64,000 nt of DNA from NCBI GenBank assembly GCA_029880325.1, contig JAOUOP010000003.1, forward strand, positions 1 through 64,000. The letters run 5' to 3'. The notes under the pieces are model-generated. The model did no database searches. It had not been told where the DNA came from and worked only from the letters and a program-made list of their open reading frames with translations. Positions 54,063-64,000 of the stretch are shown one piece after another (position 1 is the first letter of the stretch; each line of letters begins with the position of its first letter). The position numbers and the translations under genes were made by a program. This DNA is from Myxococcales bacterium (GTDB taxonomy: Bacteria > Myxococcota_A > Polyangia > Polyangiales > JAFGIB01).

Positions 54063-54195
54063 ATTCGCGAGGGAGAGCGGGTGCAGCGTGCCGTTACGGT
54101 GCCGAAGTCGTAGCCGAGCTACTTCGAGGCGCCGTTGCGGTGCGCTGGGCCCGCCAAAACCGCGAAGTTGTGGCGATTTCAAACCGCTCGACGCG
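54036..54195. repeat. About 150-bp imperfect inverted repeat (MITE-like)
   Basis: The 26-base arms at 54044-54069 and 54161-54186 are 24 of 26 complementary, and weaker pairing continues inward to the centre at about 54115 and outward to 54036/54195. Transcribed, it would fold into a long hairpin. It lies between the divergent LpoB-like and dipeptidase genes and overlaps the uncertain start of the former. Terminal duplications were not seen. Confidence 0.65.
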
Positions 54196-54451
54196 CTGGC
54201 TTCGAGGGAGAGGGCGGTGCCCGTGTGGTGTTCCGGCATGGTCGACAACCTTTCCGGGGCAATGCCCCCAAACCTGCGTTGATCCAGGGCTTTTCGCCAG
54301 ACTCACGCCCTGGCGACGCCCCGGGTTAATACGCGCCGGGCCGTGCCCGGACAAGTCGACGCCCGCAGCCAGGCGCCTACATCCACCGAGATCGACGGTG
54401 AGCGCCCGTCACAGATTCACCCCGCACCATTTCTGGGCCAGCGGCGTTACC
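54063..54451. other. Divergent intergenic region carrying the inverted repeat
   Basis: 389 bases between the LpoB-like gene and the dipeptidase gene. The first 135 bases belong to the imperfect inverted repeat. The rest holds no supported gene, and no clear -35/-10 elements are visible. Confidence 0.5.
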
Positions 54452-55570
54452 ATGCGGGCCGTCATGCTGAGTCAGGATGCAGGTTCGGACGCTGGCGGGC
54501 TGTCGCCGCAGTCGACCCTCGATGCAGCCGCCTGGGCCGCGGAGCTGGGCATCTCCAGGGAAGCGGTGGACCTCTACCAGGCCTGTGAGGTCATCGACCT
54601 GCACGTCGACACCTTCATCTGGACGCGCATCTTCGGCTACGACATGCACCGCCGCCACGGCCGCGGTCCCCTGGGGGCGCGTTACTTCTACCAGGTGGAC
54701 CTGCCGCGGGCGCTGGAGGCGGGGCTGACCGGCGCGCTGTGGTCGATCACCACCAATCCCTACCGCGACGGTGCCTCCCGCGGGCGGGTGTTTCGCGAAA
54801 ACCTCGAGCGCCTGCGGGGTATCGTGCAGGCCGACCCCCAGCGTCTCGAGCTGGTGCGCGACGCGGCCGGCTACCGGCGCGCACGGGCCGCCGGCAAGCA
54901 CGGGGCCTTCCTGGCGGTGCAGGGCGCCAACGCCGTCGACGCCGACGACGCCGCCTATCGGGCCATGGTCGAGGGCGGCGTGGTGGCCGTCACCCTGGTG
55001 CACCTGAGCAACTCGGCCCTCGGCACCACCAGCTCGCCCCTGGGCCGCGATGACGCCCTGGGCCTGCGGCCGCGCGGGGTCGCCATGATCGAGGCCCTCA
55101 ACGCCGACCGCGTCTTCGTGGACCTGGCCCACATCAGCCGGCGGGGCTTCTGGCGCGCCCTGGAGGTCCACGATCGCAGCCAGCCGTTGATCGTGACCCA
55201 CACGGGCGTCTCGGCCGTGCACCGCTCCTGGCGCAACCTGGACGACGAGCAGCTACGGGCGGTGGCCGATACCGGCGGCACCGTGGGCGTGATCTTCCAC
55301 GGCGGCTTCCTGGGAGGCGGCTACCTCAGCGGCGGGCGCTCCGAGCGCATCGCCGATCATCTGATGCACATCATCGAGACCGTGGGCGAGGACCACGCCT
55401 CCCTGGGCAGCGACTGGGACGGCATGATCATCACGCCCTCGGACATGCGCACCTGCCACGAGCTGCCGCGCCTGGTTCAGCACCTGCTCGACCGCGGCTG
55501 CTCCGACGTGGCGATCGGCAAGCTCCTGGGCGGCAACTACCTGCGGGCCCTGGCCCAGCTGCGCGGCTGA
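54452..55570 (+). CDS. Membrane (renal) dipeptidase, peptidase M19
   Basis: A 372-residue zinc dipeptidase of the amidohydrolase superfamily. Metal ligands are visible in VIDLHVDTFIW (HxD); further motifs are VQGANAVDADDAAY, DLAHISRRGFW, VTHTGVSAVHRSWRNLDDEQL and SLGSDWDGM. There is no signal peptide, so it is cytoplasmic; it probably cleaves dipeptides, possibly D-Ala-containing ones from cell-wall turnover. ATG 54452 is chosen because the frame upstream passes through the inverted repeat without conserved sequence; ATG 54464 is also possible. Confidence 0.88.
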   Translation: MRAVMLSQDAGSDAGGLSPQSTLDAAAWAAELGISREAVDLYQACEVIDLHVDTFIWTRIFGYDMHRRHGRGPLGARYFYQVDLPRALEAGLTGALWSITTNPYRDGASRGRVFRENLERLRGIVQADPQRLELVRDAAGYRRARAAGKHGAFLAVQGANAVDADDAAYRAMVEGGVVAVTLVHLSNSALGTTSSPLGRDDALGLRPRGVAMIEALNADRVFVDLAHISRRGFWRALEVHDRSQPLIVTHTGVSAVHRSWRNLDDEQLRAVADTGGTVGVIFHGGFLGGGYLSGGRSERIADHLMHIIETVGEDHASLGSDWDGMIITPSDMRTCHELPRLVQHLLDRGCSDVAIGKLLGGNYLRALAQLRG

Positions 55571-55613
55571 GGCCGGCGTCGGCCAAGCCCCCTGTGGGCC
55601 CGCGCGGAACGAT

Positions 55614-55755
55614 GTCGTCCATTTGGCACGCAGCGGCGGGCACGTTGGCGCCGCGCGTTGTCGAGCAATTCCTCGATATACCTCGGGTACGGCTGCGGAT
55701 TGTTCTCCGGGCGCCGTCGTCAGGGCACTCCGCCGTCACCCACCAAATGGACGAC
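55614..55755. repeat. 13-bp inverted repeats flanking 116 bases
   Basis: GTCGTCCATTTGG (55614-55626) and CCAAATGGACGAC (55743-55755) are perfect complements. They bracket a stretch with no gene between the dipeptidase and cytochrome genes. A MITE-like element or long-range RNA stem is possible; no target-site duplication was identified. Confidence 0.5.
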
Positions 55756-55849
55756 TTCCTTTCACGCGGGGCCTTTGCATCCCGGCGATTTCGTGGTTTT
55801 CATGCGCAGCCGGCCGCGCATACCCCCGCGGCCCATGGAGGTGAGTCAC

Positions 55850-56227
55850 GTGCGTGCTTGGAAGCTGATGATGGTGAGCGCGGCCTGGGCGCTGGTCCTG
55901 GTCGGATGTGGAGGCGGCGGAGCCGAGGAGCCCGAGGCCGGCGGCGCCGAGGGTGGCGAGACTTCGGAATACGGCGGGCCCATCGCCTCGACGGACGTGG
56001 ACCACGGCAAGGAGGTCTACGGTACCCACTGCGACGATTGCCATCCCGACGGCCAAGAAGACGTGGGCCCGAGCCTGATCGCCGAGCCGCATTCGCCAGC
56101 CGATCTGCGCAAGCAGGTCCGCGAGGGCTCCGGCAAGATGCGTCCCTTCAGCCCCAACCGCCTGAGCGACGACGACCTCGAGGCCATGCTGGCCTATCTG
56201 GACTCGATCGGGGCAGTCGCGAAGTAG
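55850..56227 (+). CDS. Small c-type cytochrome lipoprotein
   Basis: A 125-residue lipoprotein. The start is GTG 55850, because GGAGGTGA lies 5 bases upstream and it opens a signal to LVLVGC (Cys20); ATG 55835 overlaps that ribosome site. The mature protein has one haem site, YGTHCDDCHPDG, and a Met-containing GKMRPF segment that could give the axial ligand, with a final LSDDDLEAMLAYLDSI helix: a class I cytochrome c. It should carry electrons in the periplasm. Confidence 0.85.
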   Translation: MRAWKLMMVSAAWALVLVGCGGGGAEEPEAGGAEGGETSEYGGPIASTDVDHGKEVYGTHCDDCHPDGQEDVGPSLIAEPHSPADLRKQVREGSGKMRPFSPNRLSDDDLEAMLAYLDSIGAVAK

Positions 56228-56334
56228 GCAAATGTAGGACAGCACCCGCTGGTGCGCGAAAAAAGCCCGGGGTCGATGAAATAGGCCGCGGGCGGTGCGC
56301 GTCAGAGGGTGCACACGAGCGAGGTCACAGAGCG

Positions 56335-56724
56335 ATGAAACGATTTGCGATTGTGTTGGCGTGCTCGGCCCTGGTGGCCGGCCTGGCAATGTGGAACCAG
56401 CCGTCGGCGCAGGCCGACGACGCCTGTGGGGAAAAGGGTCAGCCCGCCTGCCCGCTGCAGGGCTGGATGGAAAAGAACGTTCAGGAGCCCATGGACAAGG
56501 GCGATCTGAAAGCCGTCGGCAAAGCCCTTGAAAAGGCTGCCGCCTTCGCGCCCGATCCCAAGTGGAACGACGGCGACAAGGGCTGGTCCAAGCTCGCCAA
56601 GGAGGGCGCTGCAGCGGCCGCCGCTGGCGACGAGAAGGCCGCGAAGAAGTCCTGCAAGACCTGCCACAAGGCCTGGCGCAAGCAGTACAAGGAGAAGTTC
56701 CGCAAAAAGGCCGTGCCCAACTGA
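56335..56724 (+). CDS. Cytochrome c'-like exported protein
   Basis: A 129-residue secreted protein (signal peptide to AQADDA). The single haem motif CKTCH lies near the C-terminus (CKTCHKAWRKQYKEKF), the arrangement of cytochrome c' and related four-helix cytochromes, and the helices are Lys/Ala-rich. Cys residues in DACGEKGQPACPLQ near the mature N-terminus may form a disulfide. It lies 107 bases after the other cytochrome, probably the same transcript. Confidence 0.8.
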   Translation: MKRFAIVLACSALVAGLAMWNQPSAQADDACGEKGQPACPLQGWMEKNVQEPMDKGDLKAVGKALEKAAAFAPDPKWNDGDKGWSKLAKEGAAAAAAGDEKAAKKSCKTCHKAWRKQYKEKFRKKAVPN

Positions 56725-56798
56725 GGTACAGCTGAAGCAGTAGCCGGCCGGCCCATGTCGATGACGTGGCGCCGGCCGCTTGCTTCTTCCTCTATCCT

Positions 56799-58064
56799 TT
56801 ACTTCCTACCGGCGCCCGCCAGCGCCGCCAGCTCGGCGCCGCTCGGATTCTGGAACACGCGCAGCTCGAAGCTCGGCAGGGCCGCCAGCAGGTGGTCGAA
56901 GATGTCGGCCTGGATGTCTTCGTAGCGGCCCCAGTTCTGGTCGTTGCTGAAGCAGTAGAGTTCGATGCCGATGCCCGTGGGCCCAGGCGGAAGCTGGCGC
57001 ACCAGCAGCGTCATCTGCTGGTGGATCTTCGGGTGCTGCTTCAGGTAGGCCACGACATAGTTGCGGAAGGTGCCCAGGTTGGTCAGGCGCCGGCCGTTGA
57101 CCGGCTCTTCGGCGTTGGCTCCGAGCTTCGCATTGTGCTCGGCTAGCTCGGCGCGGCGCCCTGCAACGTAGTCCTGGAGTAGCTCGATGGAGGCGTAGCG
57201 GTCGAGCATGGCCTCGCTGCAGAATTTTACGCTGGTCTGGTCGAGCCACAGGGCGCGCTTGATGCGGCGGCCGCCGGACTCCGACATGCCGCGCCAGTTC
57301 TTGAAGGTCTCCGAGACCAGCGCGTAGGTGGGGATGGTCGAGACGGTCTTGTCGAAGTTGCGGATCTTGACCGTGTTGAGCGTGACTTCGATGACGTCTC
57401 CGTCGGCGCCGTACTTGGGCATCTCGATCCAGTCGCCCGGCCGCACCATGTCGTGGGCGGTGACCTGGATGCTTGCGACCAATCCCAGGATGCTGTCCTT
57501 GAAGACCAGCATCAGGATCGCGGTCAGCGCACCCAGGCCGCTGAGCAGGCCCCAGGGCGAGCGTCCGGTCAGGGCCGAGATCACCAGGATCGCCGAGATC
57601 AAATAGACGACCAGCTTGACGACCTGGACGTAGCTCTTGATCGGCCGCTGGCGGGAGACCTCGAAGGTGTTGTAGATGGCGGTCAGGGCATTGAGAAAGC
57701 CGTCGACCACCATGACGGCCATGGCGAACATGTAGGCGACGGCGGCCCGCTGCACCATCGCCTGTGCCTGCTCGCTCGCCGGAAAGAGCAGCGGAGCGCT
57801 CATGTGCAGCACCATGGCCGGCGCCAGGTGTGAGAGGCGGTCGAAGACCTGGTGCTCGAGGAAGTAGTCGTCCCAGTCGGTGGGCGTGCGTGCGATGAAG
57901 GCCTTGACCGCGCGCAGGATGACACGCCGGGCGACGAAGTTGGCGGCGACGGCGGCCAGCGCCACGCAGGCGAAGATCAATGTCCGGCTGATCAGCTCGA
58001 CCAAAAATGGGTTTAGCCCGGCGCCGCTGAGCTGGGTGTGCAGCCACTCGATGGCGTGGTTCAT
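56799..58064 (-). CDS. MscS-family mechanosensitive channel (YbdG-like)
   Basis: A 421-residue membrane protein. Five or so helices precede the MscS core, in which LSGLGALTAILMLVFKDSILGLVASIQV is the pore-lining TM3 and MVRPGDWIEMPKYGADGDVIEVTLNTVKIRNFDKTVSTIPTYALV is the beta domain. A cytoplasmic C-terminal domain follows. Length and layout match YbdG-type channels, which open on hypo-osmotic shock. ATG 58064 is used. Confidence 0.88.
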   Translation of the reverse strand: MNHAIEWLHTQLSGAGLNPFLVELISRTLIFACVALAAVAANFVARRVILRAVKAFIARTPTDWDDYFLEHQVFDRLSHLAPAMVLHMSAPLLFPASEQAQAMVQRAAVAYMFAMAVMVVDGFLNALTAIYNTFEVSRQRPIKSYVQVVKLVVYLISAILVISALTGRSPWGLLSGLGALTAILMLVFKDSILGLVASIQVTAHDMVRPGDWIEMPKYGADGDVIEVTLNTVKIRNFDKTVSTIPTYALVSETFKNWRGMSESGGRRIKRALWLDQTSVKFCSEAMLDRYASIELLQDYVAGRRAELAEHNAKLGANAEEPVNGRRLTNLGTFRNYVVAYLKQHPKIHQQMTLLVRQLPPGPTGIGIELYCFSNDQNWGRYEDIQADIFDHLLAALPSFELRVFQNPSGAELAALAGAGRK

Positions 58065-58101
58065 GGGATCACCTCGCGGGCATCGGTGCCCGTGATCGGC
58101 T

Positions 58102-59001
58102 TCAGGGTGCGGTGCGCATGGCTGGCGAGTGGGTGGTCGCGCTGCGCGGAAGACCCAGGTGGTCCCACAGTCGGAGCGTCGCCTCGCTGCGATTGAGCGT
58201 GTAGATGTGCAGTCCGGGCGCGCCGTTGCGCAAAAGCTCTTCGGCCTGGCGCGCGGCCAGCTCGATGCCGAGTTCGCTCTGACCCTTGGGGTCGTTTTCG
58301 AGCGCTTCCATACGCAGCCGCAGCCAGCGTGGGATGTCGGCGCCGCAGAAGCCGGAGAAACGCTCCACCTGGCGGAAGTCGGTGATCGGCATCAGCCCGG
58401 GCACGATCGGGATGTCCACGCCCAGCCGCTGTGCCCACTCGACGAAGCGGTAGTAGGCGTCGTTGTTGAAGAAGTATTGGGTGATGGCTTCGTCGGCGCC
58501 GGCCTTCACCTTGCGCACGAAGTTCTGCATGTCGTGTTCGGGCGCGCTCGACTCGGGATGAAACTCCGGGTAGCAGGCCACCGAAATGCGAAAGCCGCCG
58601 AAGTCGCGGATGAATTTCACCAGCCCGTCGGCGTAGGGGAAGGCCTGGGGATAGGGCTCGCTGCCGTCACCCGCGTCCTGGCCTTCAGGGGGATCGCCGC
58701 GTAGGGCCAGCACGTGGCGCACGCCGATCTCGCGATAGAGTTCGAGCTGGCGGCCGAGCTGCTCCACGTTGGAGCCGATGCACGAGAGATGGGGCGTGAC
58801 CTTCAGGCCCGTGGTGCGCACGATTTCGGCGGCCGTCTCGAAACTGCCCTCGCGGGTGCTGCCTCCGGCGCCGAAGGTGACCGAGGCGAAGCTCGGCTGT
58901 AGGGGGGAAAGCCGGCTGAGCACCTTGCCGAATCGACGCTTGCCCGCCGCTGTCTTGGGCGGGAAAAACTCCAGTGAAATTCTGCGGTCTTCAATCGCCA
59001 T
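58102..59001 (-). CDS. metF: 5,10-methylenetetrahydrofolate reductase
   Basis: A 299-residue FAD-dependent enzyme that makes 5-methyltetrahydrofolate for methionine synthesis. Family motifs are all present: ISLEFFPPKT, SVTFGAGGSTR, TPHLSCIG, VLALRGDPPEG, ISVACYPEFHPES and IVPGLMPITDF. ATG 59001 (MAIEDRRISLEFF) is chosen; the frame continues upstream without conserved sequence. It lies 37 bases upstream of the mscS-like gene. Confidence 0.93.
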   Translation of the reverse strand: MAIEDRRISLEFFPPKTAAGKRRFGKVLSRLSPLQPSFASVTFGAGGSTREGSFETAAEIVRTTGLKVTPHLSCIGSNVEQLGRQLELYREIGVRHVLALRGDPPEGQDAGDGSEPYPQAFPYADGLVKFIRDFGGFRISVACYPEFHPESSAPEHDMQNFVRKVKAGADEAITQYFFNNDAYYRFVEWAQRLGVDIPIVPGLMPITDFRQVERFSGFCGADIPRWLRLRMEALENDPKGQSELGIELAARQAEELLRNGAPGLHIYTLNRSEATLRLWDHLGLPRSATTHSPAMRTAP

Positions 59002-59116
59002 CGCAAATCGGCCCCAACGCGCCCACCGGCGCCAGTCGCAGGACGCTACCACAGTCGGCCGGTAGCCCCCAAATCGGGCTCCCGGACGGCGAGGTGGTTC
59101 AACGACGAGAGCGTGT

Positions 59117-61255
<2,139 letters not shown>

Positions 61256-61320
61256 GGGGCCGGCTCCTCGCGCGGCCCTCGGTGGCCGCGTTGGCCCGAG
61301 CATAGGCACGACGAAGAGAA

Positions 61321-61384
61321 CGGCGCCAGCGCGAAGGCTTGACCGGCCTCAGTTCGAGCCGATCGAGCCTTCGCGCTGGCGCCG
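61321..61384 (-). terminator. 19-bp perfect hairpin after the secreted-protein gene
   Basis: Perfectly complementary 19-base arms at 61321-61339 and 61366-61384 enclose 26 bases; pairing continues a few bases inward. On the minus strand the stem is followed by TTCTCTTCGT, T-rich but not a continuous U-tract. It lies between the secreted-protein gene and the biotin carboxylase gene. Confidence 0.55.
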
Positions 61385-61422
61385 CTGATACTGCCTGCAG
61401 CTGCTGCCCGGGGAGCAGAGAC

Positions 61423-61965
61423 TCAGCGCTCGGAGTCGCTGAAGCTCACTTCGCCGCTGCGCTTGACCTCTTCGCCGACCAGTCCGAACTTCATGCGGCC
61501 CACCTCTTGGCGCTTGACGGTAACGACCAGCTCCATGTTGCGGTTGGGCTTGAAGTCGGGGCGGGGCAGGGTGACCTTCTGCACGAAGGTCTTCTGCTTG
61601 CGGTCATTGACGAAGGTCGACATGTCCTGGACGAAGCGGCGCGGCCCGTCGTGGATGTCGTAGAAGAGCACCTGAAACTCCAGATCGCCCACCGGACGAT
61701 TGAAGGAAACGACCATCTCGGCCTTCCACTTGCGCTTCTTGATCTCGCCGCTGCGATCCTCGCGCAGCAGCTTGGCGCGGTGACCGCGGGCGAAGCCGAT
61801 CAAGCCCTTCTCGGAGAGCTTCTTGGGGATCTTGCTCTGAACCAGGAAGACCTGGGCCTTGAGCCCGCCTGCGGCCTCTGCGGCGGTGGGAAGGAAGACC
61901 GCCAGTCCAGCCATGGACAGGGCGGCGGAGAGAAGGAGGGCCCAGTACAACTTCGGTCGCTTCAT
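61423..61965 (-). CDS. Secreted protein of unknown function
   Basis: A 180-residue exported protein (signal peptide to TAAEAA). The mature part is a beta-rich chain of about 145 residues: QVFLVQSKIPKKLSEKGLIGFARGH, KAEMVVSFNRPVGDLEFQVLFYDI, TFVQKVTLPRPDFKPNRNMELVVTV, GRMKFGLVGEEVKRSGEVSF. It is Lys/Arg-rich and has no Cys in the mature chain. GGAGA precedes ATG 61965. The repeated strand pattern suggests a periplasmic or surface beta-sandwich; no family is recognised. Confidence 0.7.
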   Translation of the reverse strand: MKRPKLYWALLLSAALSMAGLAVFLPTAAEAAGGLKAQVFLVQSKIPKKLSEKGLIGFARGHRAKLLREDRSGEIKKRKWKAEMVVSFNRPVGDLEFQVLFYDIHDGPRRFVQDMSTFVNDRKQKTFVQKVTLPRPDFKPNRNMELVVTVKRQEVGRMKFGLVGEEVKRSGEVSFSDSER

Positions 61966-62228
61966 CGAGGATTCTCCGGTCTGTGGGACAGTGCGCGGCT
62001 CCGACCCGCGGGCCGGACCCCACCGGCACCGACGGCAATCCGGGGCACTCTACGTGCTCTCGCCCGCCGATGGAAGGAGGGTGCGCAATCGACGTACACG
62101 CGGCGCGACTTATTCAATCGGAACGCAAAATTCTTTCAAAGCGCGGGAATCTGGGGGGCGCGGGATCGCGCGGGCTGGCGGCGGCCGATCGTTGCGCCCC
62201 GGTTTGCGTTCGTGCTGCGATGGACCGA

Positions 62229-62371
62229 TGGATGACGGCAAGCCCTGGGCAGGCGTCAGCAATAGGCCGGCCTTCAGCCTCTACGAACGCGCCGGCTTTC
62301 ACGTGATGGCCATCATTCGTCCGAGCTGGAATGGGGATCTCCCGATGAACGTGTACCGCCGCTTGTTGTAG
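62229..62371 (+). pseudogene. Remnant of a GNAT N-acetyltransferase
   Basis: The frame GVSNRPAFSLYERAGFHVMAIIRPSWNGDLPMNVYRRLL ending at TAG is the typical last part of a GNAT acetyltransferase (N-x-x-A-x-x-L-Y-E-x-x-GF motif plus final strand). Nothing upstream in this frame or the others continues the fold, so only the C-terminal third remains. Confidence 0.65.
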
Positions 62372-62449
62372 GGGTCTCGGGGCGTGTCTCGGCCGACACC
62401 GAGGCCGCAGGCGATAGTCGTCCGCAGGCGGCTCCGTGGCATCGTGGCC

Positions 62450-62725
62450 TCACTGAAACGAGCCCTCCTCGTCGTCCGCGCGCAGCCCCGGACAGGCCAA
62501 CGCTTCTTCGCAGCTTTCGGCGTCGGCCATGCACTGCAGCGCGTCTTCGTCCAGGTCGCCGGACTCTTCGAGCGCCGAGCCGGTGTCGATGCAGGCCGTG
62601 GAAGCGGAATCGGGTTGCACGCACTGTTCGGCCACGTTTTCGCAGGCGTCCTCGACGGTGGGACCGCAGGCGGTCGCGCCTGCGAGAGCCAGTAGCAGTA
62701 GGGTTCGGAAGTGGATCGTGGTCAT
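62450..62725 (-). CDS. Small acidic Cys-rich lipoprotein
   Basis: A 91-residue lipoprotein (ATG 62725 with GAGAGG upstream; signal to LAGATAC, Cys20). The mature protein is strongly acidic with about six Cys in ACENVAEQC, ACIDTG, LQCMADAESCEEALAC: a compact helical, disulfide-rich fold common in myxobacterial lipoprotein families. Function unknown. Confidence 0.7.
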   Translation of the reverse strand: MTTIHFRTLLLLALAGATACGPTVEDACENVAEQCVQPDSASTACIDTGSALEESGDLDEDALQCMADAESCEEALACPGLRADDEEGSFQ

Positions 62726-62933
62726 GTTTGCCTCTCGTGTGATGGGTACTGCCCAGGCGTTTGCAGCACGATCCATGCCAGGCAGAAAACAACGAAACTC
62801 GCGGGACCACAGCGTTCGGTTGGCTCAGCTGTTGCCGCGGCGGCACACCGACTGTGACCCATGGGCTTCACCCCGAGGGGCCTCTGCTTCAGCGTCCTCG
62901 GGAGGTCGATGCCCTGTGCTAACATCAAACCGC

Positions 62934-64000
62934 ATGTCGAACGGTAGGTACGCCTTTGGGCCCTTTCAGCTCGACGTCGCCGAACGGGAGCTGCGGCGCG
63001 ACGGGCAGGTCGTCACCCTCGGAGGTAAGGCGTTCGACACCCTGGTGCTGCTCGTGCAGGGAGCCGGTCAGCTGCAGAGCCATCACTCGTTGATGGATCG
63101 ACTGTGGCCCTCGGTGACGGTCGAGTTGAACACCCTGCAGTACAACGTGTCGTTGGTGCGGCGGGCACTTGGCGGGACCGAGAGCGTCGAGCTGCGCACC
63201 GTGCGCGGTCAGGGCTATCGGCTCTGTGCGGACCCTCGCCAGCTGGGAGAGGCGGGTGCCGGTCGCGCGGTGGTGGCAGACACCGGCATCGCAGGTGATG
63301 GCCACCCGATTCAACGCACGCATTTCTGCGCGGCACGGGATGGAGTTCGCCTCGCCTACGCGCTCCACGGCGACGGACCACCGACGGTCAAGATCGCCCA
63401 CTGGGTCAGTCATCTGGACCTCGATGCGCACGGTCCCCTTTGGAGCCACTGGTTGGACCTGATGACGCAGGGCCGCCGCTTGGTGCGTTACGACGGTCGC
63501 GGCAACGGGCTGGCGGACTGGCAGCTTCCGTCGATCGCTTTCGAGGACTTCATTTCGGACCTTGCGGCGGTAATGGATGCGGCGGGCGTAGACAGGGCGC
63601 CTTTGGTTGGCTTCTCCCAGGGGGCGGCGGTCGCTGTGGCGTTTGCCGCGCGCTTTCCCGAGCGCGTGTCGGCACTTTTGCTCTGTGGGGGCTGCGCGCG
63701 CGGTTGGCGCACCAAGCGCAATCCGAAGCTTACCGAGCATTTCGAGGCCCTCATGGTGTTGATCCGTCAGGCCTGGGGCAAGGAGAACGCGGCGGTCCGG
63801 CAGCTGCTGACCGCGAATTTCATGCCGCACGCGACGCCCGAGGAAGCCGCTGCGTTCAACGAACTCCAACTCGAAGCGGTGAGTGCCGAAAACGCCGCGA
63901 GGCTCCTGTCGATCATTGGCGACATCGACGTGACCTCGGATCTGGGCCGGGTCCGAGCTCCGACCCTCGTGGTGCACTGCCGCGGTGACAGTTTGATGCC
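62934..64000 (+). CDS. Winged-helix / alpha-beta hydrolase fusion regulator (3' end outside window)
   Basis: At least 355 residues are visible and the frame runs off the right edge. Residues about 5-100 form an OmpR/PhoB-type winged-helix DNA-binding domain (FGPFQLDVAERELRRDGQ, GGKAFDTLVLLV, DRLWPSVTVELNTLQYNVSLVRRAL, LRTVRGQGYRLC), as in CadC-like regulators. Residues about 130 onwards form an alpha/beta hydrolase with the nucleophile elbow VGFSQGAAVAV (Ser228). No membrane segment lies between them in the visible part. It may sense a small-molecule ester or be a hydrolase-derived sensor controlling transcription. ATG 62934 is preceded by GGAGG further upstream only. Confidence 0.8.
   Translation, partial: MSNGRYAFGPFQLDVAERELRRDGQVVTLGGKAFDTLVLLVQGAGQLQSHHSLMDRLWPSVTVELNTLQYNVSLVRRALGGTESVELRTVRGQGYRLCADPRQLGEAGAGRAVVADTGIAGDGHPIQRTHFCAARDGVRLAYALHGDGPPTVKIAHWVSHLDLDAHGPLWSHWLDLMTQGRRLVRYDGRGNGLADWQLPSIAFEDFISDLAAVMDAAGVDRAPLVGFSQGAAVAVAFAARFPERVSALLLCGGCARGWRTKRNPKLTEHFEALMVLIRQAWGKENAAVRQLLTANFMPHATPEEAAAFNELQLEAVSAENAARLLSIIGDIDVTSDLGRVRAPTLVVHCRGDSLM

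Noticed and set aside
56806..58047. Alternative minus-strand frame through the MscS gene
   Set aside because: Arg/Gly-rich noise in the wrong frame; the YbdG-like protein fills the same interval.

Overview
The window is 64 kb of very GC-rich bacterial DNA with dense gene packing, many 4-base ATGA start/stop overlaps and an exceptional number of lipoprotein signal peptides. Gene content points to Myxococcota (the former Deltaproteobacteria myxobacteria and relatives). The indicators are a Ser/Thr protein kinase, an AgmX/PglI-type C-terminal domain, Cys-rich lipoproteins with a CPGG...C pattern, DUF4398/OmpA pairs, two acyl-CoA dehydrogenases with an SCP2-type thiolase, and a large Tad pilus locus. 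This is inference from families; no rRNA, tRNA or other taxonomic marker was seen. Ribosomal, CRISPR and intact insertion-sequence features are absent.

Layout. 1-8.6 kb: envelope and signalling genes. These are a dihaem cytochrome-like lipoprotein behind a 14-bp tandem array, a LysM/DUF882 cell-wall protein, GAF-GGDEF and receiver-GGDEF diguanylate cyclases, a LysE transporter, and two OmpA-family lipoproteins, each overlapping by 4 bases with a small partner lipoprotein. 8.6-18 kb: metabolism and translation. A DAHP synthase is coupled to an exported thioredoxin-like YyaL protein, a lipoprotein peroxiredoxin is coupled to glycyl-tRNA synthetase, and a Ser/Thr kinase and a long acyl-CoA dehydrogenase follow. 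18-22.2 kb: a compact three-gene cassette of a GT4 glycosyltransferase, an asparagine-synthase-like protein without a visible nucleophile Cys, and a CDP-alcohol phosphatidyltransferase with a degenerate N-terminal domain.

22.3-36.4 kb (minus strand): one nearly uninterrupted Tad/Flp pilus operon of 17 genes. It holds two Flp-like pilins, prepilin peptidase, TadE/G-like pseudopilins, CpaB, CpaC secretin, an FHA-CpaF fusion ATPase, TadB, TadC, TPR proteins, a second shorter CpaF-like ATPase and several unassigned membrane or secreted proteins. 36.6-43.7 kb: a proline-rich membrane protein, a TlpA-like lipoprotein, an aquaporin with a helical C-terminal extension, a decayed secreted-protein gene, a DUF4105 membrane protein and about 0.8 kb with no supported gene.

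43.7-64 kb: an SCP2-type thiolase and acyl-CoA dehydrogenase; two exported proteins separated by a 21-bp perfect hairpin; hisS-tyrS with a MshEN/CheX-like protein upstream; a COG3014/LpoB-like pair; a ~150-bp imperfect inverted repeat; an M19 dipeptidase; two small c-type cytochromes; an MscS channel; metF; a biotin carboxylase fused to four CBS motifs; a secreted protein; an acetyltransferase remnant; and, running off the right edge, a winged-helix/alpha-beta hydrolase fusion. The most unusual items are the biotin carboxylase-CBS fusion, the Tad operon with two ATPases, the lipid/glycan-like three-gene cassette, the MshEN-CheX fusion and the large inverted repeats at 47.1, 54.1 and 61.3 kb.
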